Source: Gammaproteobacteria bacterium
GTDB taxonomy: Bacteria; Pseudomonadota; Gammaproteobacteria; Eutrophobiales; Eutrophobiaceae
Reading direction: 5' to 3'
NCBI GenBank assembly: GCA_012270695.1
Contig: JAAXHV010000097.1
Span: forward strand, 1 to 16,022
Length of the DNA: 16,022 bases
A program made the translations under genes and the position numbers. Numbering within the stretch: position 1 is the first letter of the stretch; each line of letters opens with the position of its first letter. Positions 1 to 7,636 of the stretch are shown in pieces. Below the pieces are notes generated by a model. That model was not told the origin of the DNA. It ran no database searches and worked only from the letters and a program-made list of their open reading frames with translations.

Positions 1-465
1 TTTATGATAGAAAACGCGAAGGGCATAGATTTGCTTGTACACGAAGTCCGGTCGCCGGTTCTCGGTGAAATGGTCAGCAAAGGAACGCTATCCCATGAGC
101 AGGACAAGGACAGGACAAATACTGTTTTTAATACGTTTGTTCATACAGATGCGTCTGATCTTGGTGAATTGCTGGAACAGATAAACCCGAAAATGACAGT
201 GCTTAACCATGTATCCGTTAATTCGAATATCAGGGTATCTCTGGTGGACAAAATAAGACAATCTTATTCAGGTGATATCAGGATTGCAGAAGATCTGATG
301 GTATTTGATATTGGGCCGGACGGGGTCAGACAGCGGATGGGAGTCGGCCCTGAAAGACCTTTATGGGGTAACTTTCCAGTGCCGGAAAACATTGCGCCTG
401 CCAAGGGTATAGACAAGGTGCTGGATGACTGGCTAAGGAACAGCTCATTACTCAAATCAGACTGA
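1..465 (+). CDS. Metallo-beta-lactamase-fold hydrolase, C-terminal part (5' end outside window)
   Basis: The reading frame is open to the left edge, so the true start lies outside the window; the ATG at 4 is probably internal. The visible 153 residues look like the C-terminal half of an MBL-fold hydrolase of the RNase Z/arylsulfatase-like type. A 'GIDLLVHEV' strand comes first (residues 8-15 counted from that ATG), then an 'HTDASDLGEL' segment with His48, then 'TVLNHV' with His69. These match the late metal-binding positions of the fold, where His and Asp residues hold two metal ions. The HxHxDH motif that would prove the family must lie upstream and is not visible. It ends 23 bases before the M20 hydrolase and is probably co-transcribed with it. 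The substrate is unknown. Confidence 0.7.
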   Translation, partial: FMIENAKGIDLLVHEVRSPVLGEMVSKGTLSHEQDKDRTNTVFNTFVHTDASDLGELLEQINPKMTVLNHVSVNSNIRVSLVDKIRQSYSGDIRIAEDLMVFDIGPDGVRQRMGVGPERPLWGNFPVPENIAPAKGIDKVLDDWLRNSSLLKSD

Positions 466-488
466 CATTCTGAGTCATTGCATTGCTC

Positions 489-1739
489 ATGGCTTATCCC
501 CAAGGCATTCAGATCGTACCATCTCGCATACTGGACGACTTAAGACAACTTCGGACATTTGGCTCCATAGGTCAGGGAGTCAATCGACGCTCACTGACTG
601 AAACGGATCTGGCGTCCCGCCTCTGGTTGTGTGAACGTATGCGCGAAGCAGGCTTGGAGGCAAGTATTGATGGAGCGGGTAGTGTGGTTGGCAAGACGCC
701 TCATTCACGGCGCATCCTGATTGGATCGCATACGGACACGGTACCCGATGGCGGCTGGCTGGATGGAGCATTGGGAGTGATTTACGGATTGGAAATAGCG
801 CGCTCTTTGATGGAGTCGCCCGGCAGCGGTGATACAGGTATTGAAGTCATGTCGTTCATCGATGAGGAGGGCCGATTTACCCCATTAATGGGCAGCAGAG
901 TATTCTGTGGGGAAATCAGGGAAGATGAATTTGCTGAACTGCGTTCTGCGGAAGGAGTGAATTTTTCAGACGTACTAAGTCAGGCAAATTTAAGCGATAA
1001 GCCCATCCAGCGCCTGGACCCGGGTATCCATATCGCATACCTGGAGGCTCATATCGAACAAGGGCCGGTGCTCGACAATAAGCAAATCAGGATCGGAGTA
1101 GTGACCGGAATTGTCGGAGCGTCGCAATACCGGATCGGTTTTCATGGACAGAAAAACCACGCCGGTACGACCCCCATGTCCCTGAGATACGATGCCGCAA
1201 AAGCCATGTTTGAATTCGTGGGACGTTTCACAAAGTATTTTAATGATAATGCCAGGGCAAATACGACCTGGACCTGTAATGAGGTTCGAACGGAACCTAA
1301 GGCCGGAAATGTAATACCGAACTTTGCTGAATTTTCAATTCAATATCGTGACTTGTCATCGGAAATCCTGGCGATACTTGATCAAGGAGTCGAAGATATA
1401 TGCAAGGAAGTTGCTACCGGGAATGGTGTGGCGTTCGACAAGGAAAAAACGGTTGAGCTTGTCCCAATGGCGATGGATGAGCAATTGATTAATCGAATAC
1501 ACTCCGCGGCAATCGAACGTGGCGTCAGTTCACATAAAATGCCGAGTGGCGCCGGGCACGACGCCATGGTAATTGGCCGTTATATCCCGGCAGGCATGTT
1601 GTTCATCCCCAGTATAAGCGGCTTGAGCCATGATACGGAAGAGGATTCTCACGAAGAAGACATCCGTATCGGCGCGGAGGTATTTGCACGGGCTGTGTCA
1701 AACCACATTGATCATCTGGATTGCTTTTCAAGGGCATGA
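489..1739 (+). CDS. M20-family amidohydrolase (N-carbamoyl-amino-acid hydrolase / allantoate amidohydrolase type)
   Basis: A 416-residue protein, the usual length for the Zn-dependent carbamoylase/allantoate amidohydrolase/beta-ureidopropionase group, which removes carbamoyl or similar groups from ureido acids. The metal-site residues are all present: His81 in 'GSHTDTV', Asp92 in 'GWLDGALGV', the Glu126-Glu127 pair in 'DEEGRF' (general base and ligand), His188 in 'EAHIEQGP' and His381 in 'LSHDTEEDS'. The lid-domain 'HAGTTPM' (His224) and 'GNVIPN' motifs, which complete the active site across the dimer, are also there. No signal peptide is seen, so it should be cytoplasmic. I chose ATG 489; an in-frame TTG at 483 is possible, and neither has a clear ribosome binding site. 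Its stop overlaps the next start by four bases (ATGA), implying translational coupling to the flavoprotein. The exact substrate cannot be told from the sequence. Confidence 0.88.
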   Translation: MAYPQGIQIVPSRILDDLRQLRTFGSIGQGVNRRSLTETDLASRLWLCERMREAGLEASIDGAGSVVGKTPHSRRILIGSHTDTVPDGGWLDGALGVIYGLEIARSLMESPGSGDTGIEVMSFIDEEGRFTPLMGSRVFCGEIREDEFAELRSAEGVNFSDVLSQANLSDKPIQRLDPGIHIAYLEAHIEQGPVLDNKQIRIGVVTGIVGASQYRIGFHGQKNHAGTTPMSLRYDAAKAMFEFVGRFTKYFNDNARANTTWTCNEVRTEPKAGNVIPNFAEFSIQYRDLSSEILAILDQGVEDICKEVATGNGVAFDKEKTVELVPMAMDEQLINRIHSAAIERGVSSHKMPSGAGHDAMVIGRYIPAGMLFIPSISGLSHDTEEDSHEEDIRIGAEVFARAVSNHIDHLDCFSRA

Positions 1740-3700
1740 ATAAGAAGAGTGAGAATTTGGCGTTGTCAGGCCGTCCTGATCATGAATTGGGGCTGGATAC
1801 TGATATCACGAGACGGGATTTCATCGGTGGAACCTGTTTGGGAGCGGGAGTAGCACTCCTGTCGATGGGTTCACCGAGGTTATCTCGTGCAAATCTTCAA
1901 GGTTTCCTGCCACCTTCAATAAAACTGGGGCCGGACTGGACGGGTCCCGGCGGTACTGGTGAGTACTCATCATCCAACGGCAATACCCACGAGGTCCTGA
2001 ACGTTGCCCACGATCTGCGCCACGGTGTTTTTGAGGAGTTACTGGCAGGCGCGACTGATACCGGAGAATCCTATGATCTGGTCATCGTTGGCGCTGGCTT
2101 TGCCGGATTCGGTGCGGCATTCGCATTACAAAAAGAGTTCGAAGGACAAAAGAATTGCCTTGTTCTGGACAATCATCCAATGTATGGCGGGGAAGCAAAA
2201 CACAACGAATTCATTGTCGACGGCTATCAGATCTATGGGCCGCAAGGCTCATCTTCATTCAGCCTGGATCGAAATAATCCGACCTTCCACAGTGTCTGGC
2301 ATGAGCTGGGATTGCCGACGGAGTTCGATCATGTGCCTTTATCCGGAACGTCGAAACCGATCCGTTTTTCCTTGGATCCCTATGCACCTATGCGCCTGCC
2401 GGACCGGGCCTCCATCGGTTATTTTTTTGACGGTTCAGACAGCGGCAGGCAATGGGTCATAGACCCGCATCTCAACGGTTTCAGGGACATCCCCTTACCT
2501 CCACAACTCCAGCAGGAATTGCATGACGCCTTTACGCACCGTCGTAAACCCGAACATCCGCAACCATCTGAACAATGGCTGGATAGCATGACATACCGGG
2601 ATTTTCTTGTTAACGAACTTGGTTTTTCCCAGGCTGCATTCGAAATACTCGATTACTCATACGCAACCGACTCCTCCACGGCAAGCGGTGATATTTGTTC
2701 CGCATATTACGCTTACCTCGTCGATGCTCCGGGAACACGGGTATTGTCCGGGCAAAGTGACTGGGGAGGTGATGCAAGGGATTACTTGATGTTTCCGGCC
2801 GGCAACGCGGGAATAATACGATATTTTGTGCGAAACCTGGTACCTGCTGCATTTCCGTCTGATGCCACGTTTGAAGATACAGTGATTGGACCAACAAACA
2901 CAGCAGTATTGGATAAGGCAGGTAATGCAACACGTATCCGTTTGAATTCCACTGCAATCAAAATAGTACACGATGGAGCGCCTGAGAAAGCCAGGCACGT
3001 TTATGTAACTTATTACAGAAATGGGACTCTCGAGCGTGTGCGGGCAAATGCGGTAGTTGTTGCAGCACCCGGTCATATCGCAAAGCACGTTATACGTGAT
3101 CTGCCCGAGGAAATTCAGCTGGCATACCAGGGATTTCACCATGCCCCGCAGTTGGTGATAAATGTGGCACTGACCAACTGGCGTTTCATGGAAACGTTGG
3201 GTATCTCTGCCGCTCGCTGGTTTGACGGGTTTGGATGGTGGGCAGCTTTACGTCAGCCAATGAGTACGGGAGGATCTCTGGCCTCACCCCATGATCCGTC
3301 AAAACCCGCGGTGCTGACACTGATCGTTCCTTTCCTGGGTCACCGGGGAAAATCGATGGAAGAGCAAACCAAGCTGGGCCGTCTCGAACTGTTTTCCATG
3401 AAATTCCGGGAGTATGAAGTACTGGTTCGGGAGCAGTTGGCGCGGATGTTTTCCAACCAGGGTTTTGAGCCACGCCGCGATATTGCCGGCATTGTCCTGA
3501 ATCGTTGGGGCCATGCGAGTATTGCGCCACAGCCCGGGTATCAGTTTGGCGTTGATGGCAAGCGTCCACCACGGGAAGTGGTAGCGAAAGGTTATGGCAG
3601 AATTTCATTCGGACACAGCGAAATAAGCGGTATCCAGACTTGGGGTACGGCGGTTTCAAGAGGAATGGAGGCCGTTCGTCAATTAAGGAATCTTGTATGA
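1736..3700 (+). CDS. Tat-signal FAD-dependent oxidoreductase, spermidine-dehydrogenase-like
   Basis: A 654-residue flavoprotein. A twin-arginine signal lies at residues 25-45 ('TRRDFIGG' followed by a hydrophobic stretch), so it is probably exported folded to the periplasm. The dinucleotide-binding motif is at 119-124 (GAGFAG). It is followed by 'MYGGEAKHNEF' and a 'YGPQGS' segment, which I associate with the bacterial spermidine dehydrogenase-like family; those enzymes oxidise polyamines or related amines. The C-terminal 'SGIQTWGTAVSRGMEA' resembles the closing FAD-binding segment. The start is ATG 1736, overlapping the M20 gene's stop as ATGA; an upstream in-frame TTG at 1721 would only add residues before the Tat signal. 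It converges with the M24 gene across 101 bases. The family call is fairly secure, but amine specificity is inferred from the family. Confidence 0.82.
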   Translation: MNKKSENLALSGRPDHELGLDTDITRRDFIGGTCLGAGVALLSMGSPRLSRANLQGFLPPSIKLGPDWTGPGGTGEYSSSNGNTHEVLNVAHDLRHGVFEELLAGATDTGESYDLVIVGAGFAGFGAAFALQKEFEGQKNCLVLDNHPMYGGEAKHNEFIVDGYQIYGPQGSSSFSLDRNNPTFHSVWHELGLPTEFDHVPLSGTSKPIRFSLDPYAPMRLPDRASIGYFFDGSDSGRQWVIDPHLNGFRDIPLPPQLQQELHDAFTHRRKPEHPQPSEQWLDSMTYRDFLVNELGFSQAAFEILDYSYATDSSTASGDICSAYYAYLVDAPGTRVLSGQSDWGGDARDYLMFPAGNAGIIRYFVRNLVPAAFPSDATFEDTVIGPTNTAVLDKAGNATRIRLNSTAIKIVHDGAPEKARHVYVTYYRNGTLERVRANAVVVAAPGHIAKHVIRDLPEEIQLAYQGFHHAPQLVINVALTNWRFMETLGISAARWFDGFGWWAALRQPMSTGGSLASPHDPSKPAVLTLIVPFLGHRGKSMEEQTKLGRLELFSMKFREYEVLVREQLARMFSNQGFEPRRDIAGIVLNRWGHASIAPQPGYQFGVDGKRPPREVVAKGYGRISFGHSEISGIQTWGTAVSRGMEAVRQLRNLV

Positions 3701-3801
3701 CGAAACAGTATTGAGGAATCTCTGGTCAAGTCAGCTTCCTTAATCTATCCCTGGTATTGATATGTTCGGTGATTTACTCGTGATCTGTTTTGCAGTAACA
3801 A

Positions 3802-4998
3802 TCACCTGATAGTGATCTCTCTGGGAAAGTCCGTGACAGTTTCATACCCACTGTCTGTAATAATTACGGATTCAGAGAAGGCCAGCTGATACCGGGGATA
3901 TTCATAAATACCAGTGCCCGCATGAAACACCATACCGGGTTGCAGGGGTCGTGTTTCCTTTTCAGTAAATGAGATGATATGTCCTTCACCCCAGTCAGGC
4001 GGGTAGTTGATCCCCAATGCATAGGCGCTACGGCGGGGAGCAGCCGGGAAATTATGGCGCCTGAATACCTCCAGTGTGACCTGGTGGATTTCGTTAATGG
4101 GTCTGCCGGGCTTTAACGCGCTCAACAATTCTTCCAGCAGCTCCAGCAGAATCCCGCAACCCCGTTGAATATCATCGGAAGGGTTACCGATAACACCGGT
4201 ACGGTACAGGGCTGCGCAATAACGCGCCCTGACGCCGGGTATCTCGTATGCCAGGACATCTCCTTTTACCATGGTGCGTCCGGCCCAGGTTGAGTGTACC
4301 AGGGTAGTGCGGGGTCCGGTTGATATGAACGGAGGCAGGCCGGCGTATTCACCCCCCAGTCCTGCCAGTTTTGCCAACGTGGCAGCAGCGACGTCGTTCT
4401 CATTGGCGCCTTCATGTGACGCTTCAAAAGCCGAGTGCATGGCTGCACTGCAAATTTTTCCTGCCTGGCGTATGTAAACCAATTCCTCTTCGGATTTGAT
4501 CATACGCAAATTCTCGATCAATCCCGACGCGTCGGTTACTTGCCCCGATTTCTGCAGCGCCTCATTCAGTTCCAGGTATTGTGAGGAAGTGATAAACCAG
4601 GCATTCGATTCCAGACCGATACGTTTATTTTCACAACCTAATTCCCTGAGTAAGGCTGTTAACACCGTTACCGGATTGTCCGTATCACCATACGGACAGG
4701 TCTTACGCTTCCAACTGCGACCCAGGGTGTTAAACGATTCAATCTTGCGGGTAAATACCACAGGATCATGGCCATGGGTAACAACGCAGGCCTGCAGGTA
4801 GTAATAGCCTGGTGTATCGTGTCCGGTTAAGTAATATATGTTTTCAGGTGTGAATGAGATAAACGCATCGATCTCGTCTTCATTCATGAGCTGCCGGCAG
4901 GCGTTCAATCGTCGTTGGTACTCTCCCTCTGAGAAGGGCAGATCCATGATCAATGGGTCCGTCCTGGTTTCAATCAGTGAGGTTTTATTCATACGCAT
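3802..4998 (-). CDS. M24-family, metal-site-less hydrolase (creatinase / ectoine hydrolase DoeA-EutD-like)
   Basis: A 398-residue two-domain 'pita-bread' protein: creatinase N-domain to about residue 160, M24 domain after about residue 170. Catalytic-type His235 ('LVHSTW') is retained. The metal ligands of true aminopeptidases are not: the first Asp is Glu252 ('YEIPG'), the second is Ala263 in 'YCAALYRT', and the first late Glu is Gly361 in 'FHAGTG'; the last is kept as Glu376. This resembles creatinase ('ALERT' where this has 'ALYRT') and even more the ectoine hydrolases, which share the 'YPPDWGE' segment seen at 332-338. Such enzymes open cyclic amidines or guanidino compounds without a metal. 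Expected location is the cytoplasm. It starts three bases after the flavoprotein's stop, so the two are surely co-transcribed; an alternative start is ATG 4992. It is the last gene of the minus-strand block. Confidence 0.85.
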   Translation of the reverse strand: MRMNKTSLIETRTDPLIMDLPFSEGEYQRRLNACRQLMNEDEIDAFISFTPENIYYLTGHDTPGYYYLQACVVTHGHDPVVFTRKIESFNTLGRSWKRKTCPYGDTDNPVTVLTALLRELGCENKRIGLESNAWFITSSQYLELNEALQKSGQVTDASGLIENLRMIKSEEELVYIRQAGKICSAAMHSAFEASHEGANENDVAAATLAKLAGLGGEYAGLPPFISTGPRTTLVHSTWAGRTMVKGDVLAYEIPGVRARYCAALYRTGVIGNPSDDIQRGCGILLELLEELLSALKPGRPINEIHQVTLEVFRRHNFPAAPRRSAYALGINYPPDWGEGHIISFTEKETRPLQPGMVFHAGTGIYEYPRYQLAFSESVIITDSGYETVTDFPREITIR

Positions 4999-5001
4999 AG
5001 A

Positions 5002-6489
5002 CTAAATCCAATGTTTGATAATGGTGCGGGCAACGGTACGGCCGCTGGCACAAGCGCCGCCAGTGTGTGCATGACTCAGGTACTCACCCGTAAAATACAA
5101 GCCACGTCGTGCTTTCTCCTGGCCGCGGATAAACTCGGCCATGGCCCCAGGCAATCCGGTATCAATGATGACCAGACCATCACCGGCACGAACAACCACA
5201 TCATCAATTATTTCGGAGGTCAGCGTCGGGTAATGCCTCTGAACAAGAGGCAAACAATAATCCGGCATCGACTGCCCGCTTTCTCTCCAGTCCTGTAAAT
5301 GGATATCCATAAGGGTGCACCCTGCAATGGCGCGGTTCTGATAGTCACCGCCAAAATAGGAAGGAAAACTACCCGGTACCGCATACCAATCGACCTCGCT
5401 GGCGCGCGCTTTGGAGGCAGGATGAGATTTAGTTATACGTTCACTGCCTATTGGTACCGATGGTCCATGTCCTGTCTTCAGGATATACGTGACAAATGCA
5501 TCCTGGGTCATATGAACCCGTTCGAAGAAAGTCCTTTCACGATTACTCAAACCCTGCACTATCGGTATGACATAATTCCCCTCGGTAGCGCAAACAACGA
5601 CATCCGGTGTAACAGAAGTTCGTTGTCCCGTGGCAGTGAGATGATTAACGGTGTGACGTCCAGTGCTGTCAACTGGAGAGACAGACATAACGGTGGTGTT
5701 TAACCGGACATCCAGCAATGAGGCCAGCGTTGCGGTCATCAGGCCGATTTCAGGGGGATCAATCCAGCGTTTATCCTGCTGGGCCACCAGTGCCAGCATA
5801 GCGATCTTCGACGTGTCCCTGGACTTATAACCCCATGGCCAAAGCCAGGCCACATCCACCCAGTCATTAGTGAACTCTTGTGCCCCTTTTTCTCCCAGCT
5901 TGCGCACCATGTAATCCCAGATACTTTCATCGTCCCATGCTGCGCCTGTATGCAGTAAACAGGGATCCACTGTTTCCCTGATCTCAGTCAGGTCCGACAT
6001 CAACGACGGCAATCGTTGCCTGGTTTCATCGCTCAATCCGGGAATTCGTAACACTTCGGTCATGTGCATGCGCGTTGCGGTTCCATAAACGCCTTTGCCA
6101 TTGTCAACCGGATAGAGTTCCGTCATAGGTCCGTCTGGCTGATTCAGCGTAAATTCATTACTGATACCAATCTCGTCAGCAAGCGCAAACATCTCTTTGT
6201 TGCCTTCGAATATTTCTTCGGCGTGTACCTGTCCAAACAATGGTCCCATCCAATCGTCACGCATCCTGCCGCCGGCCATGTGTTGTTTCTCAAAGACTGT
6301 TACTGCAAAACCCGCTTTCTGCAAATCGTATGCCGCACTCAATCCTGCGATGCCTGATCCGATGACAATAGCTGTTGGTGATGAAACAGCCCTTGCAACA
6401 CGGATAAATTGAGGTGTAGTTACGGCCACCGTTGCAGCAGCCATGCCTTTTAACATCAGGCGACGCGACAGTGGTGTTATGTGAGTCAC
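5002..6489 (-). CDS. Tat-signal flavin-dependent amine oxidase family protein
   Basis: A 495-residue FAD protein of the amine oxidase/protoporphyrinogen oxidase superfamily. From the chosen start it has a twin-arginine signal ('SRRLMLKGMAAA', residues 8-19). The FAD-binding GSGIAG follows at 44-49, with ribose-binding Glu67 ('TVFEK') and the 'GGR' motif at 73-75. The C-terminal 'GLYFTGEYLSH...GGACASGRTVA' is the closing FAD segment. It should oxidise a C-N bond in the periplasm. I start it at GTG 6489, which overlaps the cytochrome gene's TGA as GTGA. A TTG at 6507 gives 501 residues but puts six extra residues before the Tat signal. Tight coupling to a c-type cytochrome lipoprotein suggests it is a dehydrogenase passing electrons to the cytochrome, not an oxidase using oxygen. 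The substrate is unknown; a desaturase-like reaction is possible. Confidence 0.82.
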   Translation of the reverse strand: MTHITPLSRRLMLKGMAAATVAVTTPQFIRVARAVSSPTAIVIGSGIAGLSAAYDLQKAGFAVTVFEKQHMAGGRMRDDWMGPLFGQVHAEEIFEGNKEMFALADEIGISNEFTLNQPDGPMTELYPVDNGKGVYGTATRMHMTEVLRIPGLSDETRQRLPSLMSDLTEIRETVDPCLLHTGAAWDDESIWDYMVRKLGEKGAQEFTNDWVDVAWLWPWGYKSRDTSKIAMLALVAQQDKRWIDPPEIGLMTATLASLLDVRLNTTVMSVSPVDSTGRHTVNHLTATGQRTSVTPDVVVCATEGNYVIPIVQGLSNRERTFFERVHMTQDAFVTYILKTGHGPSVPIGSERITKSHPASKARASEVDWYAVPGSFPSYFGGDYQNRAIAGCTLMDIHLQDWRESGQSMPDYCLPLVQRHYPTLTSEIIDDVVVRAGDGLVIIDTGLPGAMAEFIRGQEKARRGLYFTGEYLSHAHTGGACASGRTVARTIIKHWI

Positions 6490-7031
6490 CCGAAATCCAA
6501 GCCGCAATTACTCCCAAACTCTAGTTCCCACCAGGCTTTTACGGTCTTGCACGGATCCGAATCTTCGGTCTCGCAGCGCTTCCCGCCGGGATGATTCGGT
6601 TGCTCCGGTGCAAAACTGCGCTGATTGGCTATCCTGAACATCAATACATTGTTATCCGCTGCCTGGCCCATCGCCAGGAACGGAAACAGACCGTCGTAAC
6701 TGATTTCAGGCCGCACGTAGCCGGCCCCAGGCATATGGCAAACCACGCAGCCATTTTCAGCCAACTTGGGCAACACCTGTTCATTAAAATAGACCTTTCC
6801 AGCTGAATCAGGAAACGTAACACGGGCGATTGTCGGCGGTCCTTGCGACGGGGGTGTTGAATCCATCATCCTGGTTTCTGATTCGCCTTTGGTAGCCGTG
6901 TAGTTGTGGGTAGCTAGCGGGGTAGTGGTACCTGTTTGTCCCTGAGCTCTCTTCTGTTCAGTACATGCTGGCAGCGTCAGCGTAATGGCAATACCAAACA
7001 TTAATCGTGATAACAGGATTCTGTAATACAT
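6486..7031 (-). CDS. Cytochrome c-type lipoprotein (single CxxCH)
   Basis: A 181-residue secreted protein. The N-terminus has a basic start, a hydrophobic core and a lipobox-like 'LPAC' with Cys23, so it is probably a lipoprotein facing the periplasm. A low-complexity linker rich in Thr, Ser and Pro runs to about residue 68. The heme-binding motif Cys95-Val-Val-Cys98-His99 sits in 'ENGCVVCHMPGAGY', preceded by 'FNEQVLPKLAENG', a context common in cytochrome c domains of the planctomycete/PSCyt type. Met121 or Met131 could be the sixth heme ligand; I cannot tell which. Three further cysteines (153, 161, 176) lie in the C-terminal 'GGKRC...PC...WW' region. Its stop overlaps the flavin amine oxidase start as GTGA, so the likely role is electron acceptor for that exported flavoprotein. 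No strong ribosome binding site is seen upstream of ATG 7031. Confidence 0.78.
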   Translation of the reverse strand: MYYRILLSRLMFGIAITLTLPACTEQKRAQGQTGTTTPLATHNYTATKGESETRMMDSTPPSQGPPTIARVTFPDSAGKVYFNEQVLPKLAENGCVVCHMPGAGYVRPEISYDGLFPFLAMGQAADNNVLMFRIANQRSFAPEQPNHPGGKRCETEDSDPCKTVKAWWELEFGSNCGLDFG

Positions 7032-7069
7032 TAGCTGGTTATACCGGGAATTATGAACTCAATAGCCGC

Positions 7070-7537
7070 TCATAGCCTTTTACGGATTTGTTGTAACAAG
7101 ACGTTCTCAATGCATGGCGTCAGGAGTGAAATTGATTTGATTGCCAATATATTAAATGCCGCAATCGCTGCTGTGATTGGTGTCACGACAGGGACGTTTT
7201 TTCGACCCTTATTAATTTGACGTTCCACTTCTTCATAACCCATCGCAATGGTTCCTGATGTACAATTGTATGCAATAACATCAAGCTGAACGTCAGGCAG
7301 TAACAGGGCAGCTGCTTTTGACAACTGGGGCCCATGTGTTCTGAGATTATCAATGGTCACCGGGTTAACTGTCTTCACTCTTGAGGTATAAAACGCAAAC
7401 TTTCCATCTTCAGGTTGCATACTGGAAAAATCATGTTCTGAAGTCTCATCGGTATCCAGTACAATGGGCCCAATTCGGTATGCTGTGGCGCCATTATCCA
7501 GCTCGAATTTGACATTGAGTTTTGATGTAACGGTCAT
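7070..7537 (-). CDS. Truncated EutA / maleate-isomerase-like protein (Asp/Glu racemase superfamily), probable pseudogene
   Basis: A 155-residue ORF matching only the N-terminal lobe of the maleate isomerase/arylmalonate decarboxylase/EutA group, whose members are usually about 240-260 residues with two pseudo-symmetric lobes. Visible family signs are 'IGPIVLDTDETSEHDF' near residue 22, 'NLRTHGPQLSKAAALLLP' at 64-81, and 'AYNCTSGT' with the first catalytic-type Cys92. Then come 'VPVVTPITAAIAAF' and 'SLLTPCIENV'. The frame then ends within about a dozen residues, and the next gene begins 38 bases on. The second lobe and its second active-site cysteine are therefore absent. EutA-type proteins occur in ectoine utilisation operons, which fits the EutD/DoeA-like M24 gene nearby, but eutB, eutC and eutE are not seen here. 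It may be a decayed gene or a half-size protein working as a dimer. I consider decay more likely. Confidence 0.7.
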   Translation of the reverse strand: MTVTSKLNVKFELDNGATAYRIGPIVLDTDETSEHDFSSMQPEDGKFAFYTSRVKTVNPVTIDNLRTHGPQLSKAAALLLPDVQLDVIAYNCTSGTIAMGYEEVERQINKGRKNVPVVTPITAAIAAFNILAIKSISLLTPCIENVLLQQIRKRL

Positions 7538-7636
7538 TTTTTGTCAGGTGGGCGTTTTGATTAAAGGAAGTCAGAAACGGTCCATCCCGCATCAGGTATG
7601 GGGCAGGCTTCGTCCTTGCCGGAGTACGAATATAAA

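Noticed and set aside
4..465. ATG at position 4 as the true start of the first gene
   Set aside because: The frame continues to the window edge and the protein begins mid-domain, lacking the N-terminal metal-binding motif of the family.
2657..3142. Minus-strand open frame of 161 codons within the spermidine-dehydrogenase-like gene
   Set aside because: Its translation is Cys/His-rich without any pattern I recognise, and it sits antisense to a well-supported flavoprotein.
3701..3816. Possible bidirectional terminator between the convergent genes (short repeat ATCAC...GTGAT at 3801-3816)
   Set aside because: The arms are only five bases, no T-run follows in either direction, and the repeat overlaps the M24 stop codon region. 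Nothing else in this gap stands out.
3802..4998. Annotation of the M24 gene as an active Xaa-Pro aminopeptidase
   Set aside because: Three of the five metal ligands are replaced and the sequence details match creatinase/ectoine hydrolase instead.
7602..7620. Hairpin GGCAGG-CTTCGT-CCTTGCC between the sulfotransferase and the EutA-like gene, considered as a terminator
   Set aside because: The stem needs a one-base bulge and no T-run follows on either strand, so I do not call a terminator.
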